From contig NZ_SMRT01000007.1 in NCBI RefSeq assembly GCF_004354045.1, positions 264,378 through 328,377 on the forward strand: a stretch of 64,000 bases of DNA. The letters are read 5' to 3'. The stretch comes from Paenibacillus piri (GTDB lineage Bacteria; Bacillota; Bacilli; Paenibacillales; NBRC-103111). Positions 1 to 8,162 of this stretch are shown here, one piece after another (within the stretch, counting starts at the first letter, position 1; each line of letters opens with the position of its first letter). The position numbers were made by a program, and so were the translations under genes. The notes under the pieces were generated by a model. It did no database searches and had not been told where the DNA came from. It was given only the letters and a program-made list of their open reading frames with translations.

Positions 1-1526
1 CCCGATTGCTTCATCTCCTCCTGGAAAAGATGCAGCGGCTCGGCTACCCGTCTTCGTCCGGCATGAATGAGACGCATAAAAGCGGCTTCCGCTTCATTCA
101 CCTCCGCTTCGGGCCGTTCCAGACTCGAACGCAGCGAATACGTCCACGGCTTGCCGTCAAACCAGCGCGCGCCTTGAATGCCGAATGCAAGCACGTAATT
201 TTCCAGTTGGTCCATCGAATGGCGGTCCAGCCGATCCGGATTATTTTCCGACTGAAGCGGCAAAAAGAAACCCGTTTTTACACAGCGGAACACCGCATCG
301 TACTTCCAATAGTGAAGAATCACATCCATGGCGGAACGGATAAGCTCCACAAGCGGGTGATCCATAACCGAACGCTTCTGATCGAAAAAATGGGGGATGC
401 CGAAATCGGCAAACGTCATCGCCAGCAAAGGTCCGTAGCCTTCGGCATTTCGAACCGTCACGGCAATTTCCCGGTATCGCAGCCGCCCTTCCCGGACGAG
501 CCGTAAAATATCTCTGGCCGTCCCCTCCACCTCCGCTCTGCGGCTCACGGCTGCGGACAGACGAATCCCTATTTCATTTGTCCTGACAAGGTTTCCGTCA
601 GGAAACGGCTTTTTCAAACGCTGCTCGAACGTCGTCTCCATATAAGCCAGCATCGGGCTCTCCTGAAAACGGACCGGCGGCTGCGACGGCAGGATAAGCG
701 TCTCCTCTATGGACAATTGCAGCCGGTCGAGCCTTTCCTTTAATTGCAGCATCGTACGGGCCGGCGGGTGGAACAAATCCAGATCGTGCAGCTTCTCGCC
801 AATCCGGTATTCCCGGTCCAGGGTGAGCGTCAACGTGACGCTATTGCAATGGCTTGTCAAGCCTTCTATTATTGCGAGCTCCTGCGGCGTGAATCCGTGA
901 AAGCCGTCGATCCAGCATTCAGCGTCGCGGATATAGCCGGAATGCGGCAGCTGCTCGGCCAGCAGCGTTAAATAATCTTCACCGTCCAAATATGCTTGGG
1001 ACAGCTCCGTCTCGAACTCCCTGTACAACAGCTGCAGATCGTGCAGCTTATCCGGCAGCATCGCCGCCTGCATCGAACTAAAGGATGCATTTGCGGCGAA
1101 CTCGGACAGACTATCGGATGAGATGCAGTATCTTTTAAATTCGGTGAACAGCTCTTCGATTTTTTCGATAAAGCCCATTTGATCCATCGAAGTATGAAAT
1201 AATTTCAAATGATCGCGGTGCTTATGTAAAATTTTATGTAAAAGCAGTATTTTCCCGGTACCGTCGATCGGCAGCCGGGCCGTACCTCCGACCTCCTGCA
1301 TAACGCGCCAGGCCAGTCTGCGGAAGCTCAATACTTGCGCGCGCAGCGTCCCGCCCAGCTCCGGTGATGAAACTAGCGCATATTCCGCAAGCGACGTAGC
1401 CTGCTCGGGGACAAGCAGGATGAGCGGCCGGCCGTTAGGCTCCTTCAGCAGCTTGTCCTTGATGCTGCGCAGACAATAGTCGCTCTTGCCGCTGCCGGCT
1501 CTCCCCAGCACAAATCGCATGGCCAT
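1..1526 (-). CDS. addB: AddB, helicase-exonuclease AddAB subunit B (5' part; runs off the left edge)
   Basis: AddB is one subunit of the RecBCD-like AddAB helicase-nuclease, which processes double-strand breaks for recombination. My reading of the complement gives about 508 codons from the start, with the 3' remainder outside the window. The N-terminus carries the Walker A-like motif GRAGSGKS directly after MAMRF, followed by LVPEQAT, AQVLSFRRLAWRV and, further on, IDGFHGFTPQE and EVEGTARDI, all typical of AddB. The start is the ATG at 1526, with an AGGAGG Shine-Dalgarno about 9 nt upstream. The C-terminal nuclease domain and its iron-sulfur cysteines cannot be checked here. addA would be expected just beyond the left edge. 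Confidence 0.93.
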   Translation of the reverse strand, partial: MAMRFVLGRAGSGKSDYCLRSIKDKLLKEPNGRPLILLVPEQATSLAEYALVSSPELGGTLRAQVLSFRRLAWRVMQEVGGTARLPIDGTGKILLLHKILHKHRDHLKLFHTSMDQMGFIEKIEELFTEFKRYCISSDSLSEFAANASFSSMQAAMLPDKLHDLQLLYREFETELSQAYLDGEDYLTLLAEQLPHSGYIRDAECWIDGFHGFTPQELAIIEGLTSHCNSVTLTLTLDREYRIGEKLHDLDLFHPPARTMLQLKERLDRLQLSIEETLILPSQPPVRFQESPMLAYMETTFEQRLKKPFPDGNLVRTNEIGIRLSAAVSRRAEVEGTARDILRLVREGRLRYREIAVTVRNAEGYGPLLAMTFADFGIPHFFDQKRSVMDHPLVELIRSAMDVILHYWKYDAVFRCVKTGFFLPLQSENNPDRLDRHSMDQLENYVLAFGIQGARWFDGKPWTYSLRSSLERPEAEVNEAEAAFMRLIHAGRRRVAEPLHLFQEEMKQS

Positions 1527-1688
1527 ATATGTAATCCTCCTGGAAGGTTCGACATTGGATAACTTTCTCTCCGTTTCTACTATTTTACCAAATAAGTGCG
1601 GTCGGCGGGAAAGGGATATTATGGGATTAGTATACCATGCATCCGGAACATATGTTTGTTTTATTTCAACCGTGCGCTGCCCAAGACC

Positions 1689-1712
1689 AAAAAAGCCCGC
1701 CGCATCCCGGGC
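1689..1712 (-). terminator. Rho-independent terminator of the nitroreductase gene
   Basis: Read on the minus strand, a short GC-rich stem (GCCCG/CGGGC) is followed by six T residues. It lies about 40 nt past the nitroreductase stop codon and separates that gene from addB. Confidence 0.65.
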
Positions 1713-1749
1713 AAGAAGGGAAGCCGGCGGAGCTTATATAGGCGCGAAG

Positions 1750-2343
1750 CTATTCCGTAATCCAAACGGTCTTCGAAGCGGCCGGCTGTCTTTTGCCGGG
1801 CTGCCGAGGCGCCGCCGGATAACCCACGTAAACAAGGCCGACGATATGTTCCTCCTCGCTCAAACCAAACGCCTGCCTCATTCGCGGATGATAGGCCGGC
1901 GCTCCGGAGCGCCAGATCGCCCCAAGACCCATGCTGTACGCTGCGAGCAGCATATTTTGAACCGCTGCATGGACGGCGGCGAATTCCTCCATCCGATCGA
2001 CGCCTGCCGCGGCGGAAGGCGACACGGCGGCGGCGATCACGACAGGCGCACGGAACGCTTTATCCGCCTGCTTCCGGCACATCGCTTCACCCTCTTCCGC
2101 CGGCAAATCCCGGCAAGATTCCGCTGCAATATCCCTATAAGCATCAGCCAGTACCTGCCGGCCCGCGCCTGTCATAACAAAAAATCGCCAAGGCTCCGTC
2201 ACGTGATGATTGGGCGCCCATGAAGCCGCTTCCAGCAAGCTTTCAATCTGCTTGCGGTCCAACGGGTCCTGCTTGACTTTACCTACGCTTCGCCGGCCGC
2301 GAATCGCTTCCTCCACACTCATCGCCGAATGTTGTTGGCTCAC
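1750..2343 (-). CDS. Nitroreductase family protein (FMN-dependent, YdjA-like), Fur-regulated
   Basis: A 197-residue member of the FMN-dependent nitroreductase family, which reduces nitro compounds, quinones or flavins using NAD(P)H. The N-terminal IRGRRSVGK (FMN-phosphate binding), the ASWAPNHHVTEPWRFFV block and the C-terminal GLGAIWRSG and GYPAAPRQPGKR segments fit the single-domain YdjA-like subgroup. I chose the GTG start at 2343, which has an AGGTGG Shine-Dalgarno 7 nt upstream. The reading frame extends further to a TTG at 2394, but that codon lies inside a Fur box and downstream of a consensus promoter, so it is probably untranslated leader. Fur control suggests a role in iron supply, for example reductive iron release or flavin reduction; the exact substrate is unknown. 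Confidence 0.85.
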   Translation of the reverse strand: MSQQHSAMSVEEAIRGRRSVGKVKQDPLDRKQIESLLEAASWAPNHHVTEPWRFFVMTGAGRQVLADAYRDIAAESCRDLPAEEGEAMCRKQADKAFRAPVVIAAAVSPSAAAGVDRMEEFAAVHAAVQNMLLAAYSMGLGAIWRSGAPAYHPRMRQAFGLSEEEHIVGLVYVGYPAAPRQPGKRQPAASKTVWITE

Positions 2344-2378
2344 CGATATCCCACCTTTGGACATAATCACGATATACA

Positions 2379-2393
2379 TGAGAATGATTCTCA
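2379..2393 (-). promoter_or_regulatory. Fur box (7-1-7 palindrome)
   Basis: TGAGAATGATTCTCA is a perfect 7-1-7 inverted repeat matching the Bacillus Fur consensus (TGATAAT-N-ATTATCA, with one symmetric change per half-site). It lies just downstream of the -10 box of the nitroreductase promoter, overlapping the expected transcription start. Bound Fur would therefore block initiation under iron-replete conditions. Confidence 0.85.
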
Positions 2394-2399
2394 ATCATA

Positions 2400-2428
2400 A
2401 GTATAAAAGCGTTCCAATCGTTTTTCAA
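2400..2428 (-). promoter_or_regulatory. Sigma-A promoter of the nitroreductase gene
   Basis: On the minus strand a -35 TTGAAA (2423-2428) and a -10 TATACT (2400-2405) are separated by exactly 17 nt. The Fur box begins 7 nt downstream of the -10 element. Confidence 0.75.
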
Positions 2429-2556
2429 CCCTGAATGAGAAAGTTTTCCCGATTGATACAGTTTATTAAAGGGATGCAAAACCCGTGCAGGCGCTGCTGA
2501 ATCGCGCAGGACCAGCCTCGCCATACGGATTTTGCAGCTTCGTTCAACGCTGCGGA

Positions 2557-3930
2557 TTACTTGCTGCGCACTTCAAAAATAGCGAACTTCAAGTAATGTC
2601 CCTCATCGACGCCCAATATGCGCGGATGGTCTTTGCCGGCGCCGCGGAACTCAATCAGCCGCAGCACTTTTCCCGCATCCGCCGCCGCGGCATGAATCGT
2701 TTCGAGAAACAAGTCCGGCTTCATATGGTAGGAGCAGCTTGCGGTCACCAAATATCCGCCCTCGTTAACCAGCTTCATGCCTTGCAGATTGATTTCCTTG
2801 TAGCCTCTGCAGGCTCCCTCGACTGCGCTTTTCGTTTTGGCAAAGGCGGGAGGGTCCAAAATAACGACATCCCAGGTACGGCCCTTGGCCGCCAAAGGCT
2901 TGGAGGTGTCGACCTTCTTAACGTCGGCTCGCCCTCTCTCCTGCCGCTGGTCCAAGCCCTTGACCTGCTCGCGCAAATAATCGAATGCGTCGGCCACGAC
3001 GAATTCCACCCGATCCCCGAAGCCGTTCAGCGACACATTGGTTCGCGCGCTTTCGATCGCATGCTCGGAAATGTCCAGACACGTCACCTTTTTCGCACCG
3101 TATTTGCAGGCGTTCAACGTAAAGCTGCCCGTATGGGAAAAGCATTCCAGCACTGTCGCACCGTCCCATAACGGGAACGTTACGACTTTGCCGTTCGCAT
3201 TGACCGGAAGCTTCACCGTTGCGCCGGAACCGTCGTCGGTCGGCATATCCGCGAGCCCGATCCCGCTCCGTTTTCCCCAGCCGGTCATCAATGGGGCGAT
3301 CGCCGCGCGGTTTTCGCGTTGATCGAAGAAATAGCCGGTTTTCTGGCCCTCCATAATATCGATTTCCAGCAGCAGTCCGTTTTCCTTAATTTGCACATGA
3401 CGCGGACATTCGCCGTACAGGAGACCCGTTCGCTGCTCCAGCCCTTCCAGCGCGCGTACGCCGACATCGCTTCGTTCGTAGATGCCTGCAGGCTGGACGA
3501 CCTCGACCAACGCGGACACAATCGCCTCGCGCACCCTGTCCATGCCGAGCGTCAGCAGCTGGACGACAAGAACATCTTCAAACCGGTCCACGATGAGACC
3601 CGGCAAAAAATCCGCTTCGCCATAAGCAAGCCGGTACGAACGCGCATCCGGCAAAAAACGTTCGCGCTGTTCCAGACAGCGGCGAAACCGCTCGGCAAAA
3701 AAAGCATGCGTCATTTCTTCAAGCGGTTCGTAAGCGACGACTCTGACCGTTATTTGCGATGCCGGATTCCAGTAGCCGGTCGCCAAATATTGGCCTGAAT
3801 GAGCGTAAACGGGCACCAGCTGACCCGGAACAGGCTCGCCCTCGGTACGCTCCAGCTCAGACTTGTAAATCCAGGGATGCCCGGCTTCAAGCCGTTTCTT
3901 ACGTTTTTTATCCAAATAAACCGCGGACAA
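2557..3930 (-). CDS. Class I rRNA (cytosine-C5) methyltransferase, RlmI/YwbD-like
   Basis: A 457-residue protein with an N-terminal PUA-type RNA-binding region (about residues 1-80, starting VYLDKKRKKRLEAGHPWIYKSE) and a C-terminal Rossmann SAM-dependent methyltransferase domain. FSHTGSFT (264-271), the acidic CLDISEHAI and the catalytic-loop DPPAFAK (359-365) match the RlmI family, which methylates 23S rRNA. The start is TTG at 3930, behind an AGGAGGG Shine-Dalgarno. It is longer than the usual ~395 residues because of two in-frame insertions, at about residues 217-256 and 324-352. These are rich in Gly/Asp/Asn or charged residues and look like surface loops. The exact target base is inferred from family only. 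Confidence 0.88.
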   Translation of the reverse strand: MSAVYLDKKRKKRLEAGHPWIYKSELERTEGEPVPGQLVPVYAHSGQYLATGYWNPASQITVRVVAYEPLEEMTHAFFAERFRRCLEQRERFLPDARSYRLAYGEADFLPGLIVDRFEDVLVVQLLTLGMDRVREAIVSALVEVVQPAGIYERSDVGVRALEGLEQRTGLLYGECPRHVQIKENGLLLEIDIMEGQKTGYFFDQRENRAAIAPLMTGWGKRSGIGLADMPTDDGSGATVKLPVNANGKVVTFPLWDGATVLECFSHTGSFTLNACKYGAKKVTCLDISEHAIESARTNVSLNGFGDRVEFVVADAFDYLREQVKGLDQRQERGRADVKKVDTSKPLAAKGRTWDVVILDPPAFAKTKSAVEGACRGYKEINLQGMKLVNEGGYLVTASCSYHMKPDLFLETIHAAAADAGKVLRLIEFRGAGKDHPRILGVDEGHYLKFAIFEVRSK

Positions 3931-3982
3931 GCTCGTCCCTCCTTCTTATGTAACAATATATATACCGGATCTGCCGGCTTTA

Positions 3983-4684
3983 CTAGTAGGCCGACCGATC
4001 GTTCGCGCCGTTCATAATCGCAACACCCGAGCTGGTACCGAGACGGGTAGCGCCCGCTTCGACCATCGCCTTGGCGGTTTCCAGATCGCGCACGCCGCCG
4101 GAAGCCTTCACCCCGATGGAAGAGGCTGCATGAGCGCGCATCAGCCGGATATCTTCGACCGTTGCGCCGCCGGGACCGAAGCCGGTGGACGTTTTCACGT
4201 AATGTGCGCCCGCTTCCCCGGAGAGACGGCAGGCGGCAATTTTTTGCTCCTCGTTTAAATAACCCGTTTCGAATATGACTTTGACAATCGCTTGTCCCTT
4301 AACGGCATCGACGACCGCCCGAATATCGTCGCGCACCGCGTCATGCTCGCCGGCCATCAGCCGTCCGACCTGCAGCACCATGTCGATCTCGTTCGCACCG
4401 GCTTCCGCGGCTTTGGCAGCCTCGTAAGCTTTGACCGCACTCTCGTTTGCGCCGAGCGGAAACCCGCATACGACACTGATCCGTACTCCGCTGCCTGCCA
4501 GCGCATTTTGGCAAAAAGGAACCCAAACCCCGTTAACGCAGACGCTGAAAAAGCCGTATTGCATCGCTTCGTCGCACAGCTTCCGCACGGCCTGCGCGCC
4601 GGCATCCGCTTTCAATAATGTATGATCGATATAAGCGGGAAGCTGCTTCGGGTCAAAATTCGACATTTTCGATAAATCGTTCAT
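3983..4684 (-). CDS. deoC: Deoxyribose-phosphate aldolase DeoC
   Basis: A 233-residue class I aldolase that cleaves 2-deoxyribose-5-phosphate to glyceraldehyde-3-phosphate and acetaldehyde, allowing deoxynucleosides to be used as carbon source. Seen are YIDHTLLKADA at the N-terminus, VKVIFETGYL, the Schiff-base lysine segment YVKTSTGFGPGGAT, and the second active-site lysine in GVKASGGVRD. The length is normal for bacterial DeoC. The ATG directly abuts the TGA of the upstream Nudix gene (TGAATG), so the two are probably translationally coupled. The usual partners (pdp, cdd, nupC) are not adjacent. Confidence 0.95.
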   Translation of the reverse strand: MNDLSKMSNFDPKQLPAYIDHTLLKADAGAQAVRKLCDEAMQYGFFSVCVNGVWVPFCQNALAGSGVRISVVCGFPLGANESAVKAYEAAKAAEAGANEIDMVLQVGRLMAGEHDAVRDDIRAVVDAVKGQAIVKVIFETGYLNEEQKIAACRLSGEAGAHYVKTSTGFGPGGATVEDIRLMRAHAASSIGVKASGGVRDLETAKAMVEAGATRLGTSSGVAIMNGANDRSAY

Positions 4685-5113
4685 TCAATTCACCTCATAA
4701 CCTAAGTAATGTAGTGCTTTTTTCAATACGGAATAATTGTTGCCATAGCCGGAATGCTTCTGCTGATGCCATGCGTCCATCGGTTTCAGCCATTCCACGC
4801 CGCGTATTTCCTCGACCTGGGCTTGCAGCTCGCCGCTCTTGGCCTCGATCAGAAAATAATGGACTTCTTTATCGATCATGCCGACTCCCGTTAATGAAAA
4901 TTGGTAGCGAATCATTTCAAGCGGCTTCACGACCGTCCCGACAATGCCCGTTTCCTCAAAAATTTCCCGCAGCGCCGTCTGTTCGACCGTTTCCCCAGGC
5001 TCCATCTTCCCTTTGGGCAGCGTGATTTTGCCGTATCGGTCTTGAATCATTTGAATTTTCAGCCCTTGATCGTTTTTTTGATAGACGACACCGCCTGCAG
5101 AAATTTCTTTCAT
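4685..5113 (-). CDS. Nudix hydrolase
   Basis: A 142-residue Nudix protein. The Nudix box is complete: G-x5-E-x7-R-E-x2-E-E-x-G, from GKMEPGE to REIFEETGI. It would hydrolyse a nucleoside diphosphate linked to another moiety; the substrate cannot be told from sequence. The preferred start is ATG at 5113, with an AAGGGTGG Shine-Dalgarno; a longer frame to 5152 exists but has no ribosome-binding site and overlaps a hairpin. The gene is coupled to deoC downstream. Confidence 0.88.
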   Translation of the reverse strand: MKEISAGGVVYQKNDQGLKIQMIQDRYGKITLPKGKMEPGETVEQTALREIFEETGIVGTVVKPLEMIRYQFSLTGVGMIDKEVHYFLIEAKSGELQAQVEEIRGVEWLKPMDAWHQQKHSGYGNNYSVLKKALHYLGYEVN

Positions 5114-5141
5114 CGCAACCACCCTTCCTGTGAGAAAGAAT

Positions 5142-5174
5142 AAGGATTTCATCCATTGCCGGAATGAAATCCTT
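5142..5174 (-). terminator. Hairpin between mtaB and the Nudix gene
   Basis: An 11-bp perfect stem (AAGGATTTCAT/ATGAAATCCTT) lies 9 nt past the mtaB stop on the minus strand, followed by a T-rich but interrupted tail (TATTCTTTC). It is probably a weak or partial terminator. Confidence 0.5.
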
Positions 5175-5182
5175 GCTTATAG

Positions 5183-6529
5183 CTACACAATCAAAGCTTT
5201 AACGGGAGGCGAATCGGGAATAAGGACCAGTTGGCCGCGGCATTCATTAACGCCCGCTTCCGTTACCTTCACCTTGCATATATGTCCGACCCAATCTTCG
5301 CTGCCTTCAAAAACAAGCTGCAAATAATTATCGGAATAACCCATGATGAGCCCGCTGCCCGGCTCTCCTTTATAGGCGCGCTCCGGAATAACTTCCAGCA
5401 CCTGGCCAACATATTTCTGCGCGTACGTCAGCTGCATCCGTTCGGATAAATCGATCAGCTCATGGACGCGGACGTTTTTCAATTCCTCGTCGATTTGATC
5501 GTCCATCCGCGCCGCAGGCGTTCCGGTTCGCTTCGAATAAGGGAATACGTGCATTTCCGAAAACTGCATCTGTTCCATAAACTTGTATCCGTTGCGGAAC
5601 ATCTCCTCGGTTTCGCCGGGAAAACCGACGATCACATCGGTCGTAATCGCAACGCCCGGCATAATTTTATGAATTTGTTCGATTTTTCCGCCAAATTCCG
5701 CAGTCGTATATTTCCGGCGCATTCTTGCCAAAACACGGTCGTCGCCGGCCTGCAGCGGAATATGAAGGTGACGGCACATTTTATCTGAACCTTGCAGCGC
5801 CTCCAGCACCTCCTCGGTAATCTGGCTCGCTTCGATCGAGCTGATGCGGATTCGCTTCAGCCCGTCCACCTTGTCCAAATCCCACAGCAGCTTCGCCAGG
5901 CTGTAGTTTTCAATATCTTCGCCGTAGCCGCCGGTATGAATTCCGGTCAGGACGATCTCCTGATAGCCCGCATCGACAAGCATCCGCGCCTGTCTGATGA
6001 CGCTCTCCGGTTCACGGCTGCGCATCAGCCCGCGGGACCAGGGAATAATGCAGAACGTACAGAAGTTGTTGCAACCCTCTTGAATTTTCAGAAATGCGCG
6101 CGTCCGATCGGCGAAATCGGGCACGTCCAGCTCCTCGAACTGGCGCGTCTTCATTATGTTGCGCACGGCGTTAATCGGCTGGCGCTCCTGCTGCAGCTGC
6201 TGGACATAAGGAATGATTTTATCCCGGTCCTGCGTGCCGATGACCAGATCGACGCCGGGAATCGCCAAAATTTCCGCAGGCGAGGTTTGCGCATAGCAGC
6301 CGGTAACCGCAACGATCGCTTCCGGATTGCGACGAACCGCGCGGCGAATCATTTGACGGCTTTTTTTATCTCCGGTATTCGTTACGGTACATGTATTAAT
6401 AACATATATATCGGCTGTCGCTTCGAAATCGACCTGTTCATAGCCTTCATGCTTGAACAACTGCCAGATCGCTTCCGTATCGTAAAAGTTAACTTTACAG
6501 CCTAATGTGTGAAATGCCACTGTAGCCAT
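5183..6529 (-). CDS. mtaB: tRNA (N6-threonylcarbamoyladenosine(37)-C2)-methylthiotransferase MtaB
   Basis: A 448-residue radical-SAM methylthiotransferase that converts t6A37 to ms2t6A37 in tRNAs reading ANN codons. The order of domains is an N-terminal UPF0004 domain (starting MATVAFHTLGCKVN, with NTCTVTN and VTGCYAQ supplying cluster cysteines), a radical-SAM core with the CxxxCxxC motif in EGCNNFCTFCIIPWSRG, and a C-terminal TRAM domain. The length is normal. The ATG at 6529 has a GGGAGG ribosome-binding site, and the gene starts 6 nt after the rsmE stop, so the two form an operon. This matches B. subtilis yqeV gene order. Confidence 0.96.
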   Translation of the reverse strand: MATVAFHTLGCKVNFYDTEAIWQLFKHEGYEQVDFEATADIYVINTCTVTNTGDKKSRQMIRRAVRRNPEAIVAVTGCYAQTSPAEILAIPGVDLVIGTQDRDKIIPYVQQLQQERQPINAVRNIMKTRQFEELDVPDFADRTRAFLKIQEGCNNFCTFCIIPWSRGLMRSREPESVIRQARMLVDAGYQEIVLTGIHTGGYGEDIENYSLAKLLWDLDKVDGLKRIRISSIEASQITEEVLEALQGSDKMCRHLHIPLQAGDDRVLARMRRKYTTAEFGGKIEQIHKIMPGVAITTDVIVGFPGETEEMFRNGYKFMEQMQFSEMHVFPYSKRTGTPAARMDDQIDEELKNVRVHELIDLSERMQLTYAQKYVGQVLEVIPERAYKGEPGSGLIMGYSDNYLQLVFEGSEDWVGHICKVKVTEAGVNECRGQLVLIPDSPPVKALIV

Positions 6530-6535
6530 TCCTGT

Positions 6536-7348
6536 TTATCCTCCCATCTCTCCGGATTCGTACAATATGCAAGTGAGGCCGACCATAGCAGCCGTTTCCG
6601 TCCGCAAAATACGTCGTCCCAGGCTGACGGACCGGCAGCCGGCGGCTTCCGCCGCTGCGACCTCCTGCTCGCTGAATCCCCCTTCGGGCCCTACGATCAG
6701 CATCAATCGCGGTTGTCGGCCGCCCGACTGAGACCGGTCTGCACCAGCGCCGGAATGTATGGAAGCCGATTCATCCGAAACTACGGATAAAGCGGCTTGT
6801 ATCTCTTGCTTCAACTGTAACCCGTTTTGCTTTTCATAGCAAATCCATGCCGCATCGGCATCGGCGGCGCATTGCAGCAGCTGCTTCCACGAAAGCGGGG
6901 CGTCGACAGCCGGAACCCGGTTGCGGTGCGCTTGCTCCGCGGCTTCCTTGGCGATTTTTTGCCAGCGCTCCACGCGCTTTCCTTCTTTTTTCGCATCCAG
7001 CTGAACGACGGTCCGCTCCGAAACAAACGGAATAAAGCGGGCAGCGCCGATTTCCGTCCCCTTCTGGATGACCAGCTCCATCTTATCGCCCTTAGGCAGG
7101 CTCTGGGCAATCCATACCTCGACAGCGGGCTCGCGGTCCAACTTGAGCCGCTCCACAATGTCGGCGGTCACCTGATCCTTGCCCGTTTCCGTGATCGTCA
7201 CGAGCGCTTCACGGCTCACGCCGTCGCTGACGATAACTTGATCCCCGGCCTTCGCCCGCATGACGCGGATTAAATGATGGGCATCGTCGCCTGCAATCGT
7301 TACCGTGCTTTCCGCGAATAATTCAGGCGCGATAAAATAACGCTGCAT
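6536..7348 (-). CDS. rsmE: 16S rRNA (uracil(1498)-N(3))-methyltransferase RsmE
   Basis: A 270-residue SPOUT-class methyltransferase for m3U1498 of 16S rRNA. It begins MQRYFI with a PUA-like N-terminal region. The C-terminal trefoil knot is recognised by LIVGPEGGFSEQEV and SLGRRILRTETA. The stretch around residues 175-210, with Ser/Gly-rich sequence before LMLIVGPEGG, is a little longer than usual. It lies between prmA and mtaB, as in other Bacillales, but with a protease gene inserted upstream. Confidence 0.95.
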   Translation of the reverse strand: MQRYFIAPELFAESTVTIAGDDAHHLIRVMRAKAGDQVIVSDGVSREALVTITETGKDQVTADIVERLKLDREPAVEVWIAQSLPKGDKMELVIQKGTEIGAARFIPFVSERTVVQLDAKKEGKRVERWQKIAKEAAEQAHRNRVPAVDAPLSWKQLLQCAADADAAWICYEKQNGLQLKQEIQAALSVVSDESASIHSGAGADRSQSGGRQPRLMLIVGPEGGFSEQEVAAAEAAGCRSVSLGRRILRTETAAMVGLTCILYESGEMGG

Positions 7349-7468
7349 CTCTTAATCTACCTTCTTGTCTGAAATGGAATGAAAAATACCAACCTACATC
7401 ATACTACGTTTTTGTTGAAAAAGCTATTGTTTACAGCATTCCCCAAGTGCGCTTCCGGCATTAACGCA

Positions 7469-8152
7469 TTACGTCATACCGCCGAAAATAAGCTCCGCCA
7501 CAGCGTTAAGACCGCCTAAAATCGGCCACTGCAAGGCAATCACGGGGCCAATCGTCACGCTGCGGATCGGCGGGATAAAGAACATGAGCAAAATTGCGTA
7601 AAACAGCCATTGCTCGTAGGACTTCAGCTTCATTGCCGCGGAGCGCGGCAGCGCATCCTCCAAAATCCGGTAGCCATCCAACGGCGGGAACGGAATCAGA
7701 TTCAGGATGAACAGGAAAATATTTTGAATGATCATCAGATTAAAAAACAGCTTGATCGCTTTAACTATGCCTTCGGACATGCCGTCCAGCATATGAAACT
7801 TAAGCAGCGTATAAAAAATGAGCAGACTGATAAAAGACAGAACCAGATTGCTCAAAGGTCCGGCAAAGGAGACAATGATTCCCATCAAACGCGGATTTTT
7901 GAACCGGGCGCGGTTTACCAGCACCGGCTTCGCCCAGCCGATCCCGATGAGCAGAAAAAAAATCATCCCGAGCCAATCGATATGGACGCGCGGGTTCAGC
8001 GTCAGCCGCCCCATCGAACGGGGCGTCGGATCGCCGAACCGGTCGGCAAAATACGCATGCGAAAATTCATGGACGGCGAACGATATGAGCAGCACCACGA
8101 ATACAAACGGCAGCTGCTCTAACGGAAAGGGCAAGAACGAGCTTAAATCCAT
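7469..8152 (-). CDS. Site-2 protease family (M50) membrane metalloprotease
   Basis: A 227-residue polytopic membrane protein of the M50 zinc-protease family (YwhC-like). The zinc-binding HExxH is HEFSH near residue 30, and the second conserved motif is NLIPFPPLDGYRIL (N-x-P-x-P-x-LDG). At least four hydrophobic segments surround these. Such enzymes cleave transmembrane substrates within the bilayer; the substrate here is unknown. The preferred ATG is at 8152, with AGGTGA overlapping the end of prmA; a TTG two codons upstream is less likely. The gene sits between prmA and rsmE, an insertion relative to the common order. Confidence 0.9.
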   Translation of the reverse strand: MDLSSFLPFPLEQLPFVFVVLLISFAVHEFSHAYFADRFGDPTPRSMGRLTLNPRVHIDWLGMIFFLLIGIGWAKPVLVNRARFKNPRLMGIIVSFAGPLSNLVLSFISLLIFYTLLKFHMLDGMSEGIVKAIKLFFNLMIIQNIFLFILNLIPFPPLDGYRILEDALPRSAAMKLKSYEQWLFYAILLMFFIPPIRSVTIGPVIALQWPILGGLNAVAELIFGGMT

Positions 8153-8162
8153 TAGCAATCAC

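Noticed and set aside
2344..2394. Upstream TTG start for the nitroreductase
   Set aside because: The codon lies inside the Fur box and close to the transcription start; the GTG at 2343 has a good ribosome-binding site and fits the family start.
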